Shown: positions 37,635 to 47,071 of the stretch, piece by piece
Numbering within the stretch: position 1 is the stretch's first letter
Layout: the number at the start of each line of letters is the position of its first letter
From: Microvirga subterranea
GTDB lineage: Bacteria > Pseudomonadota > Alphaproteobacteria > Rhizobiales > Beijerinckiaceae
NCBI RefSeq assembly: GCF_003350535.1
Contig: NZ_QQBB01000010.1
Coordinates: 50,369 to 114,368 of the forward strand
Reading direction: 5' to 3'
Length of the DNA stretch: 64,000 nt
Made by a program: the position numbers and the translations under genes
The notes under the pieces: generated by a model
Seen by the model: only the letters and a program-made list of their open reading frames with translations
Told to the model about the DNA's origin: nothing
Databases searched by the model: none

Positions 37635-37766
37635 GTAAAAAGATCAGTATTTTCAATGGGTAGGCAGAATTTGCCGATCCAAAATAGCACGCCGATTTTT
37701 CCACTTGGAAACTTCATCTTTACCCTAACGGACCATGATCGGGACTGTCAGTTGCGTAACCGGTGA

Positions 37767-38966
<1,200 letters not shown>

Positions 38967-39063
38967 GCCGATAGGCTATTTGGTGACGGTGCGAGCGCAC
39001 CGTCACACCTCCGTCACCGAGCAGCGCTAGCGCGAAACCGTCATTGCCCGGAGACGAAGCCCC

Positions 39064-40041
39064 ATGAAGCGCCTGATCCTTTCCGCCGTTCTCGCCCTCA
39101 CGCCCGCTCTCGCGCTGGCGCAGGGATTGTCCGGTAACCTCGTGCTCTATACGAGCCAGCCCAACACGGACGCGCAGCAGACTGTCGACGCCTTCAAAGC
39201 GAAGCATCCGGGCGTGAACGTCACCTTCGTGCGCGACGGAACTCCGAAGATCCTCGCCAAGCTGCGGGCGGAGTTCGAGGCCGGCCAGCCCCAGGCGGAT
39301 CTTCTTCTCATCGCCGACAGCGTCACCATGGAGGGCCTCAAGAAGGAGGACCGCCTGCTGGCGCACGACAAGGCGGACGTCTCCGCGTATCCAGCCGGCA
39401 CGCACGACCCGCAGAAGCACTGGTTCTCCACCAAGCTGATCACCACCGGCATCGCCTACAACACCAAGGCCTCGTTCAAGCCGGCCTCCTGGGCCGACCT
39501 CACGAAGCCCGAGGCGAAGGGCCAGGTGATCATGCCGAGCCCGCTCAGCTCCGGTGCGGCGCTCATCCACGCCGCCACCCTCACGGGCAACATCGAGGGC
39601 GGCTGGGACTATTACGAAGCGCTCAAGGAGAACGGCGCCCTCGCAGGCGGCGGCAACGGCGATGTGCTCAAGAGCATCGCCGGCGGCGAGAAGCTCTACG
39701 GCGTGATCGTCGACTACATGCCGATCCGCGAGAAGGCCAAGGGCGCGCCGGTCGAGTTCGTGTTCCCGAAGGAAGGCGTCTCGGCCGTGACTGAGCCTGT
39801 CGCCATCCTGAAGACCACCAAGAATCCCGAGGCCGCCCGCGCCTTCGTGGACTTCCTGCTCTCGAAGGAGGGCCAGGAGCTCGCCCTTAAGCAGGGCTAC
39901 ATCGCGGCCCATCCGGCCGTCGCGCTGCCCGCCGGCTACCCGTCCCGCGATGCCATCAAGGTGATGCCGTTCGACGCCGCGCAGGCGCTCGCCGACGAGA
40001 CCAAGAACAAGGCGGCCTTCGCGGACATCTTCGGCCAGTGA
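39064..40041 (+). CDS. ABC transporter substrate-binding protein (FbpA/AfuA-like)
   Basis: 325 residues. Signal peptide MKRLILSAVLALTPALALA then AQG; GGAGA lies 8 nt before the ATG. Periplasmic-binding fold of the iron/thiamine/polyamine type (LVLYTSQPNTDAQQTVDAF, ADLLLIADSVTMEGLKKE, and a late EAARAFVDFLLSKEGQELALKQGY). The typical FbpA paired tyrosines are not obvious, so ferric iron is uncertain; 2-aminoethylphosphonate or another anion is possible. The stop overlaps the permease start (GTGA), so the two are translationally coupled. Confidence 0.85.
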   Translation: MKRLILSAVLALTPALALAQGLSGNLVLYTSQPNTDAQQTVDAFKAKHPGVNVTFVRDGTPKILAKLRAEFEAGQPQADLLLIADSVTMEGLKKEDRLLAHDKADVSAYPAGTHDPQKHWFSTKLITTGIAYNTKASFKPASWADLTKPEAKGQVIMPSPLSSGAALIHAATLTGNIEGGWDYYEALKENGALAGGGNGDVLKSIAGGEKLYGVIVDYMPIREKAKGAPVEFVFPKEGVSAVTEPVAILKTTKNPEAARAFVDFLLSKEGQELALKQGYIAAHPAVALPAGYPSRDAIKVMPFDAAQALADETKNKAAFADIFGQ

Positions 40042-41858
40042 GACGCGACACCCGGGACAGAACGTTCTTCCAACGGGGAGGCTTCGGCCTCCTCGCGCTT
40101 CTCGCCGTCCTCACCTTCGCGTTCGACATCCTGCCGGCCGCCCGCCTGATCGGCGCGGCGCTGGCCCCGGGCGGCGCCTTCTCGCCTGACAACGCGCTTT
40201 CCGTGATCACGAGCCGCTCCGCGATCCGCGCGAGCGTCGCGACGCTGGAGACTGCGCTCCTCTCCAGCCTCCTCGCCCTCCTGATCGGCGGCGCCATGGC
40301 GTTGGTCCTCGGGCTGACGGATGCGCGAGCGCGACGCCCGGCCTCGTTCCTCTTCGTCCTGTCGATGATGATTTCGCCGCAGGTCGTGGCGCTCGCGTTC
40401 TTAAGCCTCGCGGGTCCGGCCTCGCCGCTCCTGAACGCGCTGGGCCTCGCGCCCGCGGCGGGCACGCCCAACCCCATGCTGGGGCGCGGGGGCATCATCC
40501 TGGTGCTCGGGCTCCACCATGCGCCGCTCGTCTACGTGGTCCTCAGTGCCGGCCTGCGCCGGATTCCCGGCGCCGTGATCGAGGCGGCGCGGATCGACGG
40601 CTCGAGCCCGAAGCGGATCGTGGGCACCATCGTGCTGCCGCTGCTGCGTCCCCACCTGATCGGCGCCGCACTTCTGGCCTTCGTGGCGGGTATCGGCAAT
40701 TTTGGCATTCCGGCGCTGCTCGGCGCACCGGTCAACTACCTCACCCTGCCGGTCCTCATCTACCGGCGCCTCTCCAGCTTCGGGCCCGGGATCATCGGCG
40801 ACGTGGCCGCGCTCGGCCTCCTCGTCGCTGCGGTGGCGGGACTTTGCGTGGCCCTGAGCCACTGGCTCACCCGCGAGGAAGCGGTGCAGCTCGAGGAGGA
40901 CCGGCCCTTCGAGCCGTTCTGGCGTCTCGGCGCGGGCCGCCGGCTCGCCGAAACCGGCGTGTGGGCCGTGCTCGCGGTCGCCCTTGCCCTGCCGATGCTG
41001 TCGCTTTTGACCGCGTCCCTGGTGCCGTCCTACGGCATGGCGCTCACTCCTGTGACCGCGACCCTCGACAACTTCGTCGAAGTCCTGGTGCGGCAGGACG
41101 TGACCGTGCGGGCCTTCCGCAACTCGTTCTTCTATGCGGGCGGCGCGGCGCTCGCGCTGGCGCTGCTCTCGATCCCGCTCGCCTACGCGCTCGTGCGCCG
41201 TGCGGGCGCGGCCCGCACCATCGTGCCGGCGCTCCTCGAAATCGCTTATGTGCTGCCCGGCGTGGTGCTCGCCATCGCGTGCATCCTGCTCTTTCTCAAG
41301 CCCCTGCCGCTCGTCGGCGTGTCGCTCTACGCCACGCCCTGGATCATCGTCTTCGCCTATCTGGCCCGGTTCCTGCCGGTCGCCCTGAAGCCTGCGATGG
41401 CCGCCATGGAGCAGGTCGAGCTGGCGCAGGAGGAGGCCGCTGCCCTCGACGGCGCCAGGACCTTCCGCCGGATCGCGGACATCGTCGCCCCGTCGCTCCT
41501 GCCCGCCGCAGCGGCCGGCGGCCTGATGGCCTTCCTGCTCGCCTTCAACGAGCTCACGGTCTCGGCCCTGCTGTGGTCCGCGGGCACCGAGACCATCGGG
41601 GTCGTGCTCTACAACCTCGAGGAGGCGGGGCTCGCCGCGCAGGCCTCCGCCATCGCGGTCACGAGCGTGGTGGTGATCACCCTCGCGATGCTGGCCCTCG
41701 ACCGGCTGAGCGCGCGGCTTCCCGCCGGCACGCTCCCGTGGGATTGCGCCTCGGCATCGCCCGTCGCGCGTGCGGCCGCGGCCGCCCCGATGGCGCCCTT
41801 CGTGCCGGAGAGGCTGGCGCCGGTGACGGCTCCGCACGGTCAGGTCGTGCGGGGCTGA
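40038..41858 (+). CDS. ABC transporter permease, fused double domain (FbpB-like)
   Basis: 606 residues, GTG start overlapping the upstream stop by 4 nt. Two tandem BPD_transp_1 domains, about six helices each. Each has an EAA loop for docking an ATPase: EAARIDGSSPKRIVGTIVLPLL in the first (shown from its EAARIDGSS core) and EEAAALDGARTFRRIADIV in the second. This layout is that of FbpB/AfuB iron-type importers. No ATP-binding subunit follows: the next gene is convergent and unrelated. The C-terminal 40 residues are Ala/Pro-rich and overlap the convergent gene by 19 bp. Confidence 0.9.
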   Translation: MRRDTRDRTFFQRGGFGLLALLAVLTFAFDILPAARLIGAALAPGGAFSPDNALSVITSRSAIRASVATLETALLSSLLALLIGGAMALVLGLTDARARRPASFLFVLSMMISPQVVALAFLSLAGPASPLLNALGLAPAAGTPNPMLGRGGIILVLGLHHAPLVYVVLSAGLRRIPGAVIEAARIDGSSPKRIVGTIVLPLLRPHLIGAALLAFVAGIGNFGIPALLGAPVNYLTLPVLIYRRLSSFGPGIIGDVAALGLLVAAVAGLCVALSHWLTREEAVQLEEDRPFEPFWRLGAGRRLAETGVWAVLAVALALPMLSLLTASLVPSYGMALTPVTATLDNFVEVLVRQDVTVRAFRNSFFYAGGAALALALLSIPLAYALVRRAGAARTIVPALLEIAYVLPGVVLAIACILLFLKPLPLVGVSLYATPWIIVFAYLARFLPVALKPAMAAMEQVELAQEEAAALDGARTFRRIADIVAPSLLPAAAAGGLMAFLLAFNELTVSALLWSAGTETIGVVLYNLEEAGLAAQASAIAVTSVVVITLAMLALDRLSARLPAGTLPWDCASASPVARAAAAAPMAPFVPERLAPVTAPHGQVVRG

Positions 41859-42385
41859 GCGCTCCCGGCGAACTCCGCAAGGATCCGGTCGACCACCTCG
41901 TCCACCGTCAGGTCCGCGTTGTCGATCCATAAGCCGAGCCGGGGCGTCTCGTTCTTCAGGGCGGAAGTCAGGATTGTGGGTGGGAAATGAGGGCCGTAAC
42001 CCGTCTTCGAGCGGGCTTCGTCCCGCTCCGCGAGGACCTCAGGCGCGGGCGCCAGCACGACGATGGCCGGCGAGAGATGGCGGAGCCGCTCGGCGACCTC
42101 CTGCAGCGCGTCGCCGATGAGGATATCCTGGTAGACGACGGAGAAACCCGCCTCGACATAGGCCTGGGCGGCATCGCATGCGAGGCGCCTGCGCAACGCG
42201 AGCTGACGCAGGGCCTCGACCGAAAGCTCCGGCCCCATCGGGGCGGCGCCGTTCACGATCATTTTGCGGAAGACGTCGCCCCGCAGGTGCACCGAGGGAT
42301 CGAGCCGTCGGGCGAGGCTCTCGGCCGTCGTCGACTTGCCGGCCGCCATGGCGCCGGTGATGATGAAGGGACGGGGAGACGTCAT
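41840..42385 (-). CDS. P-loop kinase-like ATPase
   Basis: 181 residues. Walker A is GAMAAGKST at 11-19 (FIITGAMAAGKSTTAESLARRL). RGDVFRKMI resembles the acceptor region of small-molecule kinases such as adenylylsulfate or chloramphenicol phosphotransferase-like enzymes (AAA_33 type). The later VVLAPAPEVLAERDEAR matches the lid/arginine segment. Likely a cytoplasmic phosphotransferase; substrate unknown. It is not the missing ABC ATPase: there is no LSGGQ signature. Confidence 0.8.
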   Translation of the reverse strand: MTSPRPFIITGAMAAGKSTTAESLARRLDPSVHLRGDVFRKMIVNGAAPMGPELSVEALRQLALRRRLACDAAQAYVEAGFSVVYQDILIGDALQEVAERLRHLSPAIVVLAPAPEVLAERDEARSKTGYGPHFPPTILTSALKNETPRLGLWIDNADLTVDEVVDRILAEFAGSAQPRTT

Positions 42386-42492
42386 CGGTCGCGACCATTC
42401 CTAATGATGCGGCGGCCGGCAGACCCGATGCCGCGGATGGGATGGGAAAGGGCCGCCGCAAACGGCCCTTTCGTTCTACGAGAGGATCGGCA

Positions 42493-43380
42493 TCAGGCCG
42501 GGCATCCTCGCTCCTTGAGCCATCGCAGCAGCTCGGCATCGAAGAGCTCGCTCTCCTCGAATTGCGGCGTGTGACCGCTCTTCTCGAAGACGCGGACCGT
42601 CAGGTCGCGGAAGCGTTCCCGGTACGGCTCCCAGGTCTCGTAGGGCGCCACGAGGTAGTCGGAGCGCCCGAGCGCCAGCAGGACCGGGACGTCGAGTCCG
42701 TCGAGTCCCTTCGCGATGTCGATGTCGCGAAACACCTCGCCCCAGAGATGGTCGAAGGCCGGCATGTTCACGTGTACGCCCTCCCACAGGGGAGCCCCGT
42801 CGAAGGTGTGGTCGTACCAGCTCCGCGCGCCCATCCTGACGCAGTAGGCGACGAAGCGCTTCTCCGGCGCGGCCTCGATCTCGGCGGGAAGCAGCGCGAG
42901 ATCGCGCGCGAGCCGCTCCTTCCGCTCAGGGCAGACGGATTCCTGCCAGTGCCGTTCGAGCGCCTGCATGTGCGCCGGGCTGTGGCTCGGCCCGGTGGCG
43001 ATCATCACCACGTGCGAGACGTGGTCCGGATGGCGCTTGGCATATTCCAGCGCCATGTATCCGTGCCCGGAATGCCCGACGATCACGACCTTGCCGAGGC
43101 CGAGATGCCGGCGCGCGCGTTCGATGTCGTCGAGCACGAGGTCGAGCGCATAGTCGGCCACGGGCACGTCGCCGGACGCTTTCGCGAAGCCGCGATGATC
43201 GAGGAAGACGAGCCGCAGCGATTGCCGCAAGGCCGCCGAGAAGACGCGCGGGTAATAGACGGCGCTGCCGATCACGATGGCGGGCGGTCCGCTGCCCTCT
43301 ACCGAATAGGCGAGCTCGAAGGCGCCCGAGCGGATCGTTCCGCGCATCGCGGCGCCGGTGGTGTTCTGAATTTGGGACAT
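42493..43380 (-). CDS. Alpha/beta-hydrolase
   Basis: 295 residues. Nucleophile S104 in VIVGHSGHGYMALEYA, the G-x-S-x-G elbow. The N-terminal oxyanion region is PPAIVIGSAVYYPRVF, DHRGFAKASGDVP follows, and the late LLALGRSDYLVAPYETWEPY with the terminal GHTPQFEESELFD supplies the likely Asp and His. The class is proline iminopeptidase-like or a general esterase. It is divergent from the LysR regulator at 43738, which probably controls it, across a 357-bp gap. Confidence 0.85.
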   Translation of the reverse strand: MSQIQNTTGAAMRGTIRSGAFELAYSVEGSGPPAIVIGSAVYYPRVFSAALRQSLRLVFLDHRGFAKASGDVPVADYALDLVLDDIERARRHLGLGKVVIVGHSGHGYMALEYAKRHPDHVSHVVMIATGPSHSPAHMQALERHWQESVCPERKERLARDLALLPAEIEAAPEKRFVAYCVRMGARSWYDHTFDGAPLWEGVHVNMPAFDHLWGEVFRDIDIAKGLDGLDVPVLLALGRSDYLVAPYETWEPYRERFRDLTVRVFEKSGHTPQFEESELFDAELLRWLKERGCPA

Positions 43381-43737
43381 GGTTGTTCATCCGTTTGATC
43401 CGACCGAAGCCGAGGCCTCGGCCGACAAAGGCCATGACGAAGCGGCCCGGGAATCGGGCGGCCTGTCGGCGATCGTCGTGTCGGACAGCGTCGCTAACGG
43501 ATGAGAGGCACGGGAATCGTCCTTCGCCAGATCGCCGCTCAGGGCGGCGCATCGCTCTTTTGCCGCAAAATCGGCCGCCTGTGAACAGGCGCGAGACCGC
43601 CACGGATGAAGAGCGCTCGCACATCTGCGCCGGGCTGCGCATTGCCCCCTCCCGCGCAAAGGTCGGGGCCATCTCAGCCTTGTGGAGCACGAGCGATCCC
43701 CCATGTCCAACGTCCCGAAAAGCTTTAGCATCGTCTC
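43381..43737. other. Intergenic gap between divergent hydrolase and LysR genes
   Basis: 357 bp, no supported gene. Start codons of the alpha/beta-hydrolase and LysR regulator face away from it, so it should hold both promoters and LysR sites, but I could not identify a convincing T-N11-A palindrome or -35/-10 pair. Confidence 0.6.
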
Positions 43738-44634
43738 ATGGCTGCTCCTTCTCTCGACCCACCCTGGCCCGCGGAGGCCGAACCGTCCTGGGACGATCTG
43801 CGGATCTTCCTGGCTGTGGTGGCTCATGGATCGATGAACGGAGCCGGCCGCTCCATGGGCCTGAGCCAGCCGACAGTCGCGCGTCGGGTCAAGGCCCTGG
43901 AGGAGACCCTCGGCGTCTCCCTGTTCCAGCGCGGCCCCAACAGCCTCGACCTGACGGAGGCCGGGCGCGCCGTGCTGGAGGCGGCCTCCCCCATGGCCGA
44001 GGCCGCGAACGCCGTTCCCAGGGTCGCCGCCGCCTACCGGCCGGATCCGTCGGCCCCGGTGCGGATCACAGCCACGGCCTCGGTGAGCCTGTTCCTGTCG
44101 CTCCACGCAGCGGAGATCCATGAGGCGGCGCAACCCGCCGAGACCGCCTACATCCCGACGCGGCGCAAGCTCGATCTCGCGGCCGGCGAGGCCGACATCG
44201 CCCTGCGCATGCGCACGCTCCCGGACGGGTCGGACGACCTCGTGGTGCGCAGGATCGGCCAGATCGCCTTCGCCATGTATGCGCGCACGCCCGATCCGCA
44301 GGCCGTCATCGCCCCGCCGGAAGACCCGACCCTCTCGCGCCAGGCCGCCTATGTGGCCGAGTTCGCGAAGGGCCGCACCATCTCGGCCCGCATCGGCGAC
44401 ATGCCGATCCGCTACCAGGCGGCGAGGACCGGCCTCGGCGCCGCCTTCCTGCCCTGCTGGCTCGGCGATTCGGACCCGGATCTCGTGCAGGTGACGAGGC
44501 CGCAGGGCGACCTGATCGAAGACGTCTTCCTCGTCATCCACCGCCGCAGCCGCAGCCGGGAAAGCGTCCAGCGCGTGGCGGATGCGCTCGCGACCCTGTT
44601 CAAGCGCCACCGGAAGGCGCTGGTGGGCGGCTGA
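43738..44634 (+). CDS. LysR-family transcriptional regulator
   Basis: 298 residues. Residues about 18-76 form the LysR helix-turn-helix (WDDLRIFLAVVAHGSMNGAG, LSQPTVARRVKALEETLG, LFQRGPNSLDLTEAG). The remainder is a LysR substrate-binding domain with IALRMRTLPDGSDDLVVRRIG. The N-terminus is extended by about 16 residues before the winged helix. It probably regulates the divergent hydrolase. The 3' end faces mutY with only 6 bp between the stops. Confidence 0.92.
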   Translation: MAAPSLDPPWPAEAEPSWDDLRIFLAVVAHGSMNGAGRSMGLSQPTVARRVKALEETLGVSLFQRGPNSLDLTEAGRAVLEAASPMAEAANAVPRVAAAYRPDPSAPVRITATASVSLFLSLHAAEIHEAAQPAETAYIPTRRKLDLAAGEADIALRMRTLPDGSDDLVVRRIGQIAFAMYARTPDPQAVIAPPEDPTLSRQAAYVAEFAKGRTISARIGDMPIRYQAARTGLGAAFLPCWLGDSDPDLVQVTRPQGDLIEDVFLVIHRRSRSRESVQRVADALATLFKRHRKALVGG

Positions 44635-44640
44635 AGCCGG

Positions 44641-45753
44641 TCAGGCATTCGCCTTCTTCGCCTTGGGCGCAGCCTTGGGGGCCGGCATGTCCCCCAGCGC
44701 ATGGACCAGCACCTTCTTCATGGCGCCGGGCAGCGCCTCCTCGTGGAGCTGGTGGCGCGGGGTCCAGCGCATGTCTTCGGGGGCGGGTTCGTCCTTCGGG
44801 ACTTTCGCGAGGAAGACCGTCAGCTCCAAGGGAAAATGCGTGAAGACGTGGCGGACGACGCCGGGCAGGCGCTTCCAGCGCGCCTCGATGGGCGCGTCCA
44901 CCATGGCGCGGGCGGGCTCATAATCCGGCTCCCAGGCGCTGGTCGGCATCTCGACCATGCCGCCGAGGAGCCCCTGCGGCGGGCGGGTGCGCAGCAGGAT
45001 GCTGTCATCGGCGCGCAGGACCACGAAGGCGGCGCCCTTGCGCAGCTGCCCCGTCTCCTTCTTCTGCTTCTTCGGGAACGTCTCCTGAAGGCCGGCGGCG
45101 CGCGCCTGGCAGGGCTGCATCCAGGGGCAGATGGCGCAGGCGGGGCGCTTGGGCGTGCAGATCGTGGCGCCCAGATCCATGACGGCTTGCGCAAAGTCGC
45201 CCGGCCGGTCCTCGGGAACGATCTCCTCGGTCAGGGCCCGGATGATGGGCTTCGCTTTGGGGAGCGGCTCCTCGACCATGAAGAGGCGGGACACGACGCG
45301 CTCCACGTTGCCGTCCACGGCGGCGGCCTTCCGGTCGAAGGCGATCGCTGCGACCGCGGCCGCCGTGTAGGCGCCGATGCCCGGGAGCTTGAGGAGCTCG
45401 GCCTCCGTTCCGGGGAAGCGTCCGTCATGGTTTTCCACAACCGCCTTCGCGCAGGCATGCAGGTTGCGGGCGCGGGAATAGTAGCCGAGGCCCGCCCAGG
45501 CCTGCATCACCGCGTCGGCCGGGGCTTCGGCCAGTGATTCGACCGTCGGGAAACGCTCCAGGAACCGCTCGTAGAAGGGTTTGACCGCCCCCACGGTCGT
45601 CTGCTGCAGCATGATCTCGGAAAGCCAGACGCGGTAAGGATCCGCGGTCTCGCCGGGCCTGGCGCGCCACGGCAGGTCGCGCCGGTGCCGGTCGTACCAG
45701 GCGAGGAGATCGTCGGAGCGAGGCTTGGTGGCGCGCAAGGCGGGCGTTAACAT
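44641..45753 (-). CDS. mutY: A/G-specific adenine DNA glycosylase
   Basis: 370 residues, usual length. Removes adenine mispaired with 8-oxoguanine. The helix-hairpin-helix is LLKLPGIGAYTAAAVAAIAF, the catalytic Glu is in WLSEIMLQQTTVGAV and the catalytic Asp in AVDGNVERVVSRL. The 4Fe-4S ligands are C-x6-C-x2-C-x5-C in CTPKRPACAICPWMQPC. The C-terminal Nudix-like domain recognises 8-oxoG. Its ATG is complementary to 45751-45753 and abuts the start region of dciA on the other strand. Confidence 0.95.
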   Translation of the reverse strand: MLTPALRATKPRSDDLLAWYDRHRRDLPWRARPGETADPYRVWLSEIMLQQTTVGAVKPFYERFLERFPTVESLAEAPADAVMQAWAGLGYYSRARNLHACAKAVVENHDGRFPGTEAELLKLPGIGAYTAAAVAAIAFDRKAAAVDGNVERVVSRLFMVEEPLPKAKPIIRALTEEIVPEDRPGDFAQAVMDLGATICTPKRPACAICPWMQPCQARAAGLQETFPKKQKKETGQLRKGAAFVVLRADDSILLRTRPPQGLLGGMVEMPTSAWEPDYEPARAMVDAPIEARWKRLPGVVRHVFTHFPLELTVFLAKVPKDEPAPEDMRWTPRHQLHEEALPGAMKKVLVHALGDMPAPKAAPKAKKANA

Positions 45754-45810
45754 GTGACGTGGAATAACGAGCCCGCTTCAATATTCCAACGTGGCTTTTG
45801 GACCAACACC

Positions 45811-46314
45811 ATGCGACAGCCGAGACACCGGCCCCGGCCCCTTGCCGAATTTCTCGACGTCTGTCTCAGTCCGAGCCTGGCGGCGCAGGGCTTCGCCACG
45901 TCGGACATCATCATGGCCTGGCGCGAGATCGTGGGCGACCGTCTCGCCGCCTTCACCCAGCCCCTGAAGATCGAGTGGAAGCGCAAGAGCCCCCATGCCG
46001 ACCCGGAGGCGCGCGCCGACCCGGCGACCCTCGTGATCCGGGTCGAGGGCGCCTTCGCGCTCGAGATGCAGCACATGGCCCCGGTGGTGATCGAGCGGGT
46101 GAACGCCTATTACGGCTGGCGCTGCATCGGGAAGCTGGTGCTCAAGCAGGGGCCCGTCCGGCGACTCGAGAAGAAGAAGCCGGCGCCTCCGGTTCTTGGG
46201 CCCGAGGAGCGCCGGCGCCTCGACGGTCTCCTGGCGCCGATCGAGGAGGATGCCCTCAAGGCCGCCCTCGACCGCCTCGGGCAGGCGGTGGTCGGCTCGC
46301 GCACGAAAGCGTGA
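45811..46314 (+). CDS. DciA-like (DUF721) protein
   Basis: 167 residues from ATG 45811. A GTG at 45754 would give 186 residues but directly abuts the divergent mutY start and leaves no room for a promoter or ribosome binding site, so it is less likely. DUF721 fold: LAEFLDVCLSPSLAAQG, MAWREIVGDRLAAFTQPLKI and a KH-like LVIRVEGAFALEMQHMAPVVIERVNAYYG. DciA proteins load or operate the replicative helicase DnaB in bacteria without DnaC. The gene order mutY, dciA, dsbA, smc is conserved in alphaproteobacteria. Confidence 0.85.
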   Translation: MRQPRHRPRPLAEFLDVCLSPSLAAQGFATSDIIMAWREIVGDRLAAFTQPLKIEWKRKSPHADPEARADPATLVIRVEGAFALEMQHMAPVVIERVNAYYGWRCIGKLVLKQGPVRRLEKKKPAPPVLGPEERRRLDGLLAPIEEDALKAALDRLGQAVVGSRTKA

Positions 46315-46387
46315 CGGATCTCTCGCTTGCCACATATCCCAAGTCATTCTACCGCAGAACGACGTATCCTTACGGAGCCTTCTTCAG

Positions 46388-47026
46388 ATGATCACCCGGC
46401 GTCAAACGCTTCAGCTTCTCGGCACCGCGGCCGCCACGGCCCTGATCGCCACGAGTTTCCCGGCCCTCGCTCAGAACGTCGCCCCGGCGGACCTCGCCAC
46501 GGAAGGTCCCCTCGGGGACGTGGCCCTGGGTCCGAAGGACGCCAAGGTGACGATCATCGAATACGCCTCGCTAACCTGCTCCCACTGCGCCGCCTTCCAC
46601 AAGGAGACCTGGCCCGAGCTGAAGAAGCGCTACATCGACACGGGCAAGGTTCGCTTCGTCCTGCGCGAGTTCCCGCTCGACCCCCTGGCCACGGCCGGCT
46701 TTATGCTCGCCCGCTGCGACGGCGAGAGCAAATATTACCCCATCACCGACCTGCTCTTCGACCAGCAGCGGAACTGGGCCTTCACCGACAAGCCCCTGGA
46801 CGCCCTCCGGACCATGATGCGCCAGGCAGGTTTCTCACAGGAGAAATTTGATGCTTGCTTGAAGGACCAGAAACTTTATGACGCTGTGAATGCGGTGAAG
46901 AACCGGGGTATGGAGCAGTTCCGCGTGGACTCGACCCCGACCTTCTTCATCAATGGCCAACGCCACCCCGGAAACATGTCGATCGATGAGCTTGAGAAGA
47001 TCATCAAGCCTCTGCTGGGAGAATAA
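46388..47026 (+). CDS. DsbA-family thiol:disulfide oxidoreductase
   Basis: 212 residues from ATG 46388. Twin-arginine-like signal (MITRRQTLQLLGTAAATALI, cleavage near FPALAQN). The thioredoxin-fold domain has the redox motif C64-S-H-C67 in EYASLTCSHCAAFHKETWP, and the cis-Pro loop VDSTPTFFINGQ. The CSHC motif and domain match Com1/DsbA-like periplasmic proteins that often sit immediately upstream of smc in alphaproteobacteria. It is 45 bp upstream of smc. Confidence 0.9.
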   Translation: MITRRQTLQLLGTAAATALIATSFPALAQNVAPADLATEGPLGDVALGPKDAKVTIIEYASLTCSHCAAFHKETWPELKKRYIDTGKVRFVLREFPLDPLATAGFMLARCDGESKYYPITDLLFDQQRNWAFTDKPLDALRTMMRQAGFSQEKFDACLKDQKLYDAVNAVKNRGMEQFRVDSTPTFFINGQRHPGNMSIDELEKIIKPLLGE

Positions 47027-47071
47027 GCTCCCCTGCCCCGCCCCGGCGGGGCGGGACGGAAAGGCGCGTCG

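Noticed and set aside
41840..42385. The P-loop protein after the ABC permease as its missing ATPase
   Set aside because: It is on the opposite strand, only 181 residues, and has no ABC signature (LSGGQ) or Walker B of that class; it resembles small-molecule kinases.
43387..44610. 407-codon minus-strand frame spanning the LysR gene and the intergenic gap
   Set aside because: It is antisense to the LysR gene for most of its length and has no recognisable fold or ribosome binding site.
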